55,103 nucleotides of DNA, from assembly GCF_002723835.1 (NCBI RefSeq), contig NZ_BEWG01000023.1:349-55451 (forward strand). Reading direction: 5' to 3'. The position numbers were made by a program, and so were the translations under genes. The stretch is from Mycobacterium sp. shizuoka-1 (GTDB lineage Bacteria; Actinomycetota; Actinomycetes; Mycobacteriales; Mycobacteriaceae). How positions within the stretch are numbered: the stretch's first letter is position 1; the number at the start of each line of letters is the position of its first letter. The notes under the pieces were generated by a model. It did not search any database, had not been told where the DNA came from, and worked only from the letters and a program-made list of their open reading frames with translations. Positions 49,116-55,103 of the stretch are shown here, one piece after another.

Positions 49116-50171
49116 TTATTTGCCGATCCAGTCGAGCAGCGCGCGCATCCCCTCTTCGAGGGACCACTTGGGGCGCCAACCGAGCTCGGTGGTCGCCGGC
49201 TCGGTGTCGCACCGCGCGGCGCGGACATCGCCGTCGCGGAACTTCCCGACCACGACGGGCGCGGGCGCGCCGCAGATGGTCGCGAGCTGCTGGGCGAGCT
49301 CATGAATGGTGGTGGGCACCCCTGAACCGATGTCGACGTAGCGGGCCGGCTCGGCGGGACTCTCGACGGCCGCGAAGAGCCCCTCGACAACGTCATCGAT
49401 ATAGACGAAATCGCGCACGATCCGTCCGTCCTCGTAGACCTCCAGGGCCTGCTTCTCCCGCGACAACCGGGCGAACAGGGCGACGATTCCGGTGTAGGAG
49501 TTGGTCAGCGACTGACCCGGGCCGTACACGTTCTGCAGACGCAGCACGCTGAGTTTGGTGTCGTGTGCGGCAGTCCACGCTGCCAGAATGTGTTCCTGCG
49601 CTAGCTTGGTCGCCGCATAGATGTTGGTCGGCCGGGGCTCGGTGCGCACCGCACTGCTCGCGAGTGGGACGGCGCGATCCCCGGTGGGACCTTGTGGATC
49701 CCAGATGCCGGCGACGAGTTGTGCGTGGCTGCGCGGCTTCGGGTAGAAGACGTCGTCGCCCGCCTGCCACGCACCCTCGCCGTAGACCGCGCGCGAGGAT
49801 GCCAGCACCAACTGGTCGGGCACATGCCCGCACCGGCTCAGCGCGTCGAGCAGCTGGGTCGTACCCACGACATTGACAGAGCCGTGCCGGGATGCCTCTG
49901 AAAGCGATTGCGCTGTACCTGTTTCCGCCGCCAGGTGCACGATCTGAGCGGGCTTGACCAGCCGCAGCACGGCATCGCAATCGGGGGCGTGGGTGACATC
50001 GCCGGTGAACAAACGCACCGAGGGCGGAAGGTCGATCTGGGCGCCTTGGGCGTGCACCTGCGGGTGCAGGATGTCCATCACGGCCACCTCGTAACCGGCT
50101 TCGACGAGACGGCGCGCGAGCGCAGACCCGATGAACCCGGCCCCGCCGGTGATGAGCACGGATTTCGACAC
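49116..50171 (-). CDS. NAD-dependent epimerase, probable dTDP-L-rhamnose 4-epimerase
   Basis: A 351-aa extended SDR with the NAD loop [18 protein letters not shown] after strand 2, ASSRAVYGEG, the catalytic YAATK and NVYGPGQSLTNSYTGI. It ends with GDVRAARCDTEPATTELGWRP. This pattern matches my recollection of WbiB/Tll-type dTDP-L-rhamnose 4-epimerases, which make dTDP-6-deoxy-L-talose, a typical GPL sugar; a generic UDP-hexose 4-epimerase is the alternative. The GTG at 50171 is fixed by a perfect AGGAGG six bases upstream (50178-50183). The frame is open to 50309, inside the next gene's end. Confidence 0.82.
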   Translation of the reverse strand: MSKSVLITGGAGFIGSALARRLVEAGYEVAVMDILHPQVHAQGAQIDLPPSVRLFTGDVTHAPDCDAVLRLVKPAQIVHLAAETGTAQSLSEASRHGSVNVVGTTQLLDALSRCGHVPDQLVLASSRAVYGEGAWQAGDDVFYPKPRSHAQLVAGIWDPQGPTGDRAVPLASSAVRTEPRPTNIYAATKLAQEHILAAWTAAHDTKLSVLRLQNVYGPGQSLTNSYTGIVALFARLSREKQALEVYEDGRIVRDFVYIDDVVEGLFAAVESPAEPARYVDIGSGVPTTIHELAQQLATICGAPAPVVVGKFRDGDVRAARCDTEPATTELGWRPKWSLEEGMRALLDWIGK

Positions 50172-50177
50172 GGTGAG

Positions 50178-50183
50178 CCTCCT
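50178..50183 (-). promoter_or_regulatory. Perfect AGGAGG ribosome-binding site
   Basis: A consensus Shine-Dalgarno six bases upstream of GTG 50171 decides the start of the epimerase gene over the longer open frame. It is the strongest ribosome site noticed in the window and suggests high translation. Confidence 0.75.
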
Positions 50184-50185
50184 GA

Positions 50186-52378
50186 TTACCTGTGGGCGAG
50201 CGCGCGGTCGGCCAGCGCCGCGATGGCCGGCGTCAGCACGCGTGAGTATTGAAGGGTCAAATGGCTGACATCGAGGTAGACCAACGTGTTGCCGACGATG
50301 ACGGGACAACGTTCTGCGGTGCAGAACAGGTCGGACAGGTCGGCGTATTGTCCGCCGCCCGCAGTCGTTGCGGCGGCTTCGGCATCGATCCCGGATTGGT
50401 CGACCGCCGCCGACCGGGACAGCGTGCAGGCCGCCGCGTCATTCAGGTGGCCGGACACGCAGATCGGCACATTGGCATGCGGACTCGGTATCGGTCCGAG
50501 CACCAGCACCTGTGCGCCCATCGTGCGGAGTTCCCGGACCAGCTCGGTCATCCCCTCGATCCACGCCGCGTCGTATCCCCGAAAACCTGACATCGTTTCG
50601 TCGATGCCGTAGCCCCGCCAGACGCTGACGACGACGAGTCGGGGGCGCTCGACGGCCAGCCGGGCGATGATCTCGTCGCGCCAATGCTGGCAGTGCTGAA
50701 GATCTTCAACCAGATTGCCGAATGCGTTGTCCGCTCGCGCGTCCATCAGCGGACAGGCTTCCTTGGCCATCATCTGTAGCCGCCAGTGCCGTTGGGCGGC
50801 GATCTGCTGAAAGGCGGGCGTCCACATCGCCGCGTGTGAATCTCCGATCAACGCAACGGTGTTCGACGAAGAGGCGTCGCCCATGATGCACTCGGGCTGG
50901 CCGCTGTCATACGGCGTGCGCAGGCAGCCCTTGTACGTGTAGTCCTCCTGCTCGGCGGCCAGATTGGTCAGCGGAGGGGTCAAATTCGACGGGACGGCGC
51001 GATCGCCCAACGAGGCGGCCAGCGCGGTCTGCACCTGGGCGAAGGTCTGCTCTACCGCGGCGTCGTAAGCCGCCATGGCCGACCCGGCGGGCACCGACGC
51101 CGTGTTCAGGGTCACCGCGGGTACCGGTGCGCCGTGCCCGACCGGGGTGGGAACGACCCTGAGCAGGCCCAGACCGACGAACACCGCGATCGCGGTGGCC
51201 ACCGCGCCGAGGCCGAGGCTGCGCCACGGTGAGTTCTTGATCTTCGGCGCGAAGCGCAGCGGATTCTCCAGAACACGCAGGGTCAGCCACGCCAACCCTG
51301 CGGCCAGCAGGGCGGCGATGATCCGTTCGGGCAATCCCAGAGAGTGACCAACCAGTGCGGGAGCGAGCACCAACACGGGCCAGTGCCACAGATACCACGA
51401 ATAGGAGATCCGGCCGACCGCTCGCATCGGCGACGTGCTCAGAAATTGCCCGCAGCCCTGCGACGGTGTCGCGCAGCCGGCCCCGATCACCAGCACCGCG
51501 CCGAGGGTGGGCAGCAGGGCGGCGGTCCCCGGGAAGGGCGTGGCCGAGGTGAACCAGCCACAGGCCAGCACGATCATGCCCAGCCCGGCCCAGCCGGTCG
51601 TCGCGGCAAGCCGCGGTGACAGCCGTTGCCAATGGATCGCTGTCAGCGCGACCAGTCCGCCGATCGCCAGCTGCCAAGCCCGAGTGGGCAGCGAGAAGAA
51701 CGCCATCGCGGGCACGACGTAGGTGATCACCAGCGACAGCGCGAACGAGATGGCGGTGACCAGTCCGAGGATCACCAGGTACGGCCGTCGCGACGACGCG
51801 ATGGCGCGCGTTCTGTCCCGCCGGAACCGTCGGATCACCCACGCGGTGCCCAGGATCAGCGGGGCCCAGACCAGATAGAACTGTTCCTCGACGCCCAGCG
51901 ACCAGTAGTGCAGGAACGGTGATGGCGTCAGCAGATCGGAGAAGTAGTTGATGTTGTCGATGACGAACCAGTAGTTGCCGACATAAAGCGCGCTGGCGAT
52001 GCCGTCGTACAGGACGGTCGGAACCCGCAGCGGGGGCAACAGCAGTACCGACGCGACCATCGTGATGATGCCGACCGTCGCCGAGGCCGGCAGCAGTCGG
52101 CGGGCGCGGGCGCCGTAGAACGCTCGCAGCCGAACGGTGCCGGTCCCGCTGACCTCCCGCCAGAGCAGTCCGGTGATGAGGAAACCGGAGATCACGAAGA
52201 ACACGTCGACGCCCACGTAGCCGCCACTGATCCCGGGCACGGCAGCGTGGAAGAGGACGACGGCCGTCACTGCGACGGCGCGCAAGCCTTCGATGTCCGG
52301 GCGGAAGTACGTCTGTTCCGGGCGCCGACTTTGCTGTTCTTCGCTAGCCCTGAGACTGTCGGCGTGGGCCAAGATCAC
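50186..52378 (-). CDS. Acyltransferase-3/SGNH fusion O-acyltransferase (OafA-like), copy 1
   Basis: A 730-aa membrane protein from GTG 52378. The N-terminal acyltransferase-3 domain (about 25-380) has IEGLRAVAV, the LFHAAVPG His, VFFVISGFLITGLL, RARRLLPAS and YWSLGVEEQFYLVW. The C-terminal extracytoplasmic SGNH domain has GDSHAAMW (S514) and DVSH (D703, H706). Such fusions pass acyl groups from the cytoplasm across the membrane to surface sugars (OafA, and OatA for peptidoglycan). Here the likely target is a sugar of the exported glycolipid. A close paralogue lies directly upstream. Confidence 0.9.
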   Translation of the reverse strand: MILAHADSLRASEEQQSRRPEQTYFRPDIEGLRAVAVTAVVLFHAAVPGISGGYVGVDVFFVISGFLITGLLWREVSGTGTVRLRAFYGARARRLLPASATVGIITMVASVLLLPPLRVPTVLYDGIASALYVGNYWFVIDNINYFSDLLTPSPFLHYWSLGVEEQFYLVWAPLILGTAWVIRRFRRDRTRAIASSRRPYLVILGLVTAISFALSLVITYVVPAMAFFSLPTRAWQLAIGGLVALTAIHWQRLSPRLAATTGWAGLGMIVLACGWFTSATPFPGTAALLPTLGAVLVIGAGCATPSQGCGQFLSTSPMRAVGRISYSWYLWHWPVLVLAPALVGHSLGLPERIIAALLAAGLAWLTLRVLENPLRFAPKIKNSPWRSLGLGAVATAIAVFVGLGLLRVVPTPVGHGAPVPAVTLNTASVPAGSAMAAYDAAVEQTFAQVQTALAASLGDRAVPSNLTPPLTNLAAEQEDYTYKGCLRTPYDSGQPECIMGDASSSNTVALIGDSHAAMWTPAFQQIAAQRHWRLQMMAKEACPLMDARADNAFGNLVEDLQHCQHWRDEIIARLAVERPRLVVVSVWRGYGIDETMSGFRGYDAAWIEGMTELVRELRTMGAQVLVLGPIPSPHANVPICVSGHLNDAAACTLSRSAAVDQSGIDAEAAATTAGGGQYADLSDLFCTAERCPVIVGNTLVYLDVSHLTLQYSRVLTPAIAALADRALAHR

Positions 52379-52474
52379 CTTCCTGCAAATTCAGCGAACA
52401 CGTCAATTGAGTCGAGGCATTCTTACATTCGGGCACAGCCGCCAGGGGTGGTTTCGAGAACGGCCCTGATGTGA
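52379..52474. other. Intergenic gap between tandem acyltransferases
   Basis: This 96-bp gap holds the upstream region of copy 1. Bases 52411-52431 match 19 of 21 positions with 54704-54724, upstream of copy 2. The element sits at a similar distance from each start (about 30 bp). It may be a shared promoter or regulator site copied with the gene. Confidence 0.6.
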
Positions 52475-54676
52475 CTAACTGTGGGCGAGTGCTCGGTCGG
52501 CCAGCGCTCCGACGGCCGGCGCGAGCAATCGCGAGTATTCGAGCGTCATGTGGTTCTCGTCGACATAGACCAAGGTGTTGCCGACGATGACCGGGCATCG
52601 TTCGGTTGTGCAGAACAGGTCGGTGGTGTCGGCGTACTGTCCGCCGCCGGCATTGGTGGCTGCCGCTTCGGCGGCGATGCCGGATTCATTGACGGCGGTC
52701 GATCGAGTCGGTGTGCAGGCCGGCACATCATCGAGGTATCCGGACAGGCAGACCGGTACCTGGAATTGCGGATCGGGGATGGGCCCGAGCACCAGAACTC
52801 GTGCGCCGGTGGCGCGCAGCCGCTGGACGAGGCGGGTGAACCTGTCGATCCACGCGGCGTCGTACGCCCGATACCCGGAAAGCGATTCCGCCGTACCGTA
52901 ACCGCGCCACAGGCTCAGCACGATGAGCTGCGGACGTTCGGCTTCCAGACGGGACACGATCAGATTGCGCCACTCCGAGCAGTGCTCGAAGCGCTCGGCG
53001 AGCCGGCTCAGGGGATTGGTGATCGGCAGGTCCAGCAGCGGGCAGGCACCCTTCGCCAGCATTTCCAATCGCCACTGTCGTTCGGTGGCGATCTGCTGCA
53101 AGGCCGGGGTCCACATCGCGGCATGAGAGTCGCCGACCAGGGCGACCGTCGTGGGCGACGTGGGGTCGCCCATCACACACTCGGGCTGTCCGCTTTCGAA
53201 AGGCCCACGCAGACAACCGTTGAACGACAGCGCCTTCTTCTCGGCGAACGTCTCACCGAGTGCCGGCGTGAGGTTCGCCGGAACGGCCTTGAGCTCGGCC
53301 GACGCGAGAACCGCGGCCTGCACCTCGGCGAAGGTCCGCCGTACCGCAGTGTCGTAGGCGCCGGCGGGAGAACCTGGCGGGACAGTCGCCGCAGTGAAGT
53401 GCAGCGGTGTGACGGACGGGCCGTGCCCGACCGGGGCGGGCATCACACGCAAGAGTGTCACGCCGACACACACCGCGACGATCGTCGCCGTCGCACCCAG
53501 GCCGAGGCTGCGCCATGCCGAAGTGCGGATCTTCGGGGCGAAGCGCAGTGGGTTTTCCAGATACCGCAGGGTCAGCCAAGCCAGCCCGGCCGACAGCGCG
53601 GCCGCGCTGATCCGTTCGGCCAACCCGAGTGAGTGGCCCAGCAGGAATGGGGCGAGCACCAACACCGGCCAGTGCCACAGATACCACGAATAGGAGATGC
53701 GGCCGATGGCGCGCAGCGGCGGTAATGCCAGCAGGCGCCCACCACCGTGGGTGGGTGTGGCGCAGCCGGCGCCGATGACCAGCGCTGCGCCGAGCGTGGG
53801 CAGCAGTGCCGCAGTACCCGGGTAGAGCGTGGTGGGGCTCAACCACGTGCAGGCCAGCAGGATCAGCGCCAGGCCGGACCAGCCGACGACGGCGGCGATG
53901 CGCGGTGAGAGACGTTGCCAGCCAACGGCGGTCAGCGCGACCAGTCCGCCGACGGCGAGCTGCCACGCCCGGGTGGGCAGTGAGTAGAACGCCGCCGCGG
54001 GCACGATGTACGTCGCCAGGAACGACAGCGCGAACGAGACGACCGCGACCAGTGCGAGTGCGACGATGAACGGCCGCTGGGATATGTCGACTTGGGTCGC
54101 TGGGCGTCGGCGCGCCTTGCGCGCCAACCGGGTCAGCCACAGCGTTCCGAGGAGCATGGGGGCCCACACCAGGTAGAACTGTTCCTCGACGCCGAGCGAC
54201 CAGTAGTGCAGAAACGGCGACGCGGTGACGTGATTGGCGAAGTAGTCGACGCCCCGCATGACGAATTGATAGTTGCTCACGTACAACGCGCTGGCGATGC
54301 CGTCGGTGATGGCAGGCCGAGCTTGCAACGGCGGCAACAGGATCGCCGAGGCGAGCATGGTGATCACGCCCACCGCCGCGGAGGCGGGCAGAAGCCTGCG
54401 GGCACGCGCGCCGTAGAAACTGCGCAGCCGCACACCGCCGGTACTGCTGACCTCCCGCCAGAGCAGTCCGGTGATCAAGAACCCGGAGATGACAAAGAAG
54501 ACGTCGACGCCGACGTAGCCGCCGCCGAGGCCGGGAACTGCGGCGTGGAACAGGACGACGGCCAGCACGGCAACAGCGCGCAAGCCCTCGATATCCGCGC
54601 GGAACGTCGTCTGTTCGGAGCGCTGAGGCTGCTGTTTCTCGGCAGGGCTAACGCTGTCAGCCTGGCGCAAGATCAC
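52475..54676 (-). CDS. Acyltransferase-3/SGNH fusion O-acyltransferase (OafA-like), copy 2
   Basis: A 733-aa paralogue of the protein at 50186 with the same architecture. IEGLRAVAV, LFHAAVPGLG, VFFVISGFLITGLL and YWSLGVEEQFYLVW mark the membrane domain; GDSHAAMW (S517) and DENH (D706, H709) mark the SGNH domain. It starts at GTG 54676. Both copies keep all catalytic residues, so both are probably active and may place acyl groups on different positions or sugars. Confidence 0.9.
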   Translation of the reverse strand: MILRQADSVSPAEKQQPQRSEQTTFRADIEGLRAVAVLAVVLFHAAVPGLGGGYVGVDVFFVISGFLITGLLWREVSSTGGVRLRSFYGARARRLLPASAAVGVITMLASAILLPPLQARPAITDGIASALYVSNYQFVMRGVDYFANHVTASPFLHYWSLGVEEQFYLVWAPMLLGTLWLTRLARKARRRPATQVDISQRPFIVALALVAVVSFALSFLATYIVPAAAFYSLPTRAWQLAVGGLVALTAVGWQRLSPRIAAVVGWSGLALILLACTWLSPTTLYPGTAALLPTLGAALVIGAGCATPTHGGGRLLALPPLRAIGRISYSWYLWHWPVLVLAPFLLGHSLGLAERISAAALSAGLAWLTLRYLENPLRFAPKIRTSAWRSLGLGATATIVAVCVGVTLLRVMPAPVGHGPSVTPLHFTAATVPPGSPAGAYDTAVRRTFAEVQAAVLASAELKAVPANLTPALGETFAEKKALSFNGCLRGPFESGQPECVMGDPTSPTTVALVGDSHAAMWTPALQQIATERQWRLEMLAKGACPLLDLPITNPLSRLAERFEHCSEWRNLIVSRLEAERPQLIVLSLWRGYGTAESLSGYRAYDAAWIDRFTRLVQRLRATGARVLVLGPIPDPQFQVPVCLSGYLDDVPACTPTRSTAVNESGIAAEAAATNAGGGQYADTTDLFCTTERCPVIVGNTLVYVDENHMTLEYSRLLAPAVGALADRALAHS

Positions 54677-54703
54677 CTACTTAATGAGCGGACGCGTCGG
54701 TCG

Positions 54704-54724
54704 GTCGAGGCATTGTTGCATTCG
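54704..54724. repeat. Upstream element shared with the paralogous acyltransferase gene
   Basis: GTCGAGGCATTGTTGCATTCG differs at two positions from the element at 52411-52431. Both lie about 30 bp upstream of their acyltransferase start. It could be part of a promoter or a regulator site. Confidence 0.55.
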
Positions 54725-54745
54725 CGTACGTCAATAAGGGGCGGT

Positions 54746-55103
54746 TTATCCGTGTTCGGCGATCCACGTGGTGGTGTAGCGCAGCGTCGCGGGGATGCTC
54801 TGGGCCAGGCTCGCACCGATCGATTTCTCGAGCTTGCCGCCGACCAACGGGATCTTGACGTCGACTTTTCCGGAGGAGCGAAGTTGGGACGAGCTGCCCG
54901 TCGGCGCCAACCAGTTGTCCGCGCGACTGGATCCCAGGCCGCCGGAAGCCGAAACGTGGCTCTCGCCGCGCACGTGGCCATCGCCGGTGGGACGCCAGGT
55001 CTCGCGGTAGAGAAGCTTCAGATCGCCCGGCACGAAATTGGCCACCAGTGGCGGCAGGATCTGGAGCCCCAGATGCTGGGTGATGTGCACTTCGACTGCG
55101 CCG
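54746..55103 (-). CDS. DUF2505-like (SRPBCC-type) protein, N-terminus beyond window
   Basis: About 119 C-terminal residues are visible; the coding frame runs off the right edge with no certain start. Segments such as LLYRETWRPTGDGHVRG and KVDVKIPLVGGKLEKSIG resemble actinobacterial DUF2505 proteins of the polyketide cyclase/START-like fold, which may bind hydrophobic ligands. The in-frame GTG at 55090 is unlikely to be the true start, since the upstream codons remain open and fit the family. It lies 69 bp upstream of the acyltransferase on the same strand. Its link to the glycolipid pathway is unclear. Confidence 0.6.
   Translation of the reverse strand, partial: GAVEVHITQHLGLQILPPLVANFVPGDLKLLYRETWRPTGDGHVRGESHVSASGGLGSSRADNWLAPTGSSSQLRSSGKVDVKIPLVGGKLEKSIGASLAQSIPATLRYTTTWIAEHG

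Overview
The window looks like a chromosomal segment of a mycobacterium, probably an environmental or rapid-growing species. It is high in GC and carries an MmpS-MmpL-MmpL exporter set, a PapA-type acyltransferase, a PE-PPE-domain hydrolase, a DrrABC-type exporter and a series of GtfA/GtfB-like glycosyltransferases. This style of gene content is known from mycobacterial glycopeptidolipid (GPL) and related cell-envelope glycolipid loci. Both window edges cut genes.

Layout. (1) 1-12525, plus strand: the end of a PUFA-synthase-like multidomain protein (tandem ACPs, KR, DH), then a 2168-aa protein (KS, chain-length-factor-like KS, AT-like, four FabA-type hot-dog segments), then rmlA, rmlB and an rmlC-rmlD fusion for dTDP-L-rhamnose. 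The first three junctions overlap by 4 bp, so lipid synthase and deoxysugar genes form one coupled operon. (2) 12539-18972, minus: mmpS-mmpL-mmpL. (3) 19347-25190: papA on minus, then a plus-strand run of sulfotransferase, glycosyltransferase, TylF-type methyltransferase and Gfo/Idh/MocA oxidoreductase. (4) 25187-28843, minus: GT4 glycosyltransferase, GMC oxidoreductase, alpha/beta hydrolase. (5) 29005-34462, plus: methyltransferase, two Gfo/Idh/MocA paralogues, glycosyltransferase, membrane acyltransferase. (6) 34575-38888, minus: PE-PPE-domain protein, second GMC oxidoreductase, membrane-anchored TylF-type methyltransferase. (7) 39184-45615, plus: glycosyltransferase, nucleotide-sugar dehydrogenase, SDR epimerase/decarboxylase, two tandem glycosyltransferases. 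(8) 45618-54676, minus: two large acyltransferase-3/SGNH proteins, a probable dTDP-L-rhamnose 4-epimerase, a TylF-type methyltransferase and a DrrABC-like exporter. (9) A truncated DUF2505-like gene at the right edge.

How the parts may work together (inference). A PUFA-synthase-like enzyme builds a long acyl chain. dTDP-rhamnose, possibly dTDP-6-deoxytalose, and a uronic acid or pentose donor feed six glycosyltransferases. The sugars are then O-methylated (four candidate enzymes), O-acylated (up to five), possibly sulfated, and oxidised or reduced by two flavoproteins and three NAD(P)-dependent oxidoreductases. The product leaves through MmpS/MmpL and/or DrrABC. No NRPS is visible here, so the locus has GPL-style decoration and export genes around a different lipid core. 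That would be a candidate undescribed mycobacterial glycolipid pathway, though an NRPS or other core genes could lie beyond the left edge. I see no tRNA, rRNA, CRISPR array or insertion sequence.
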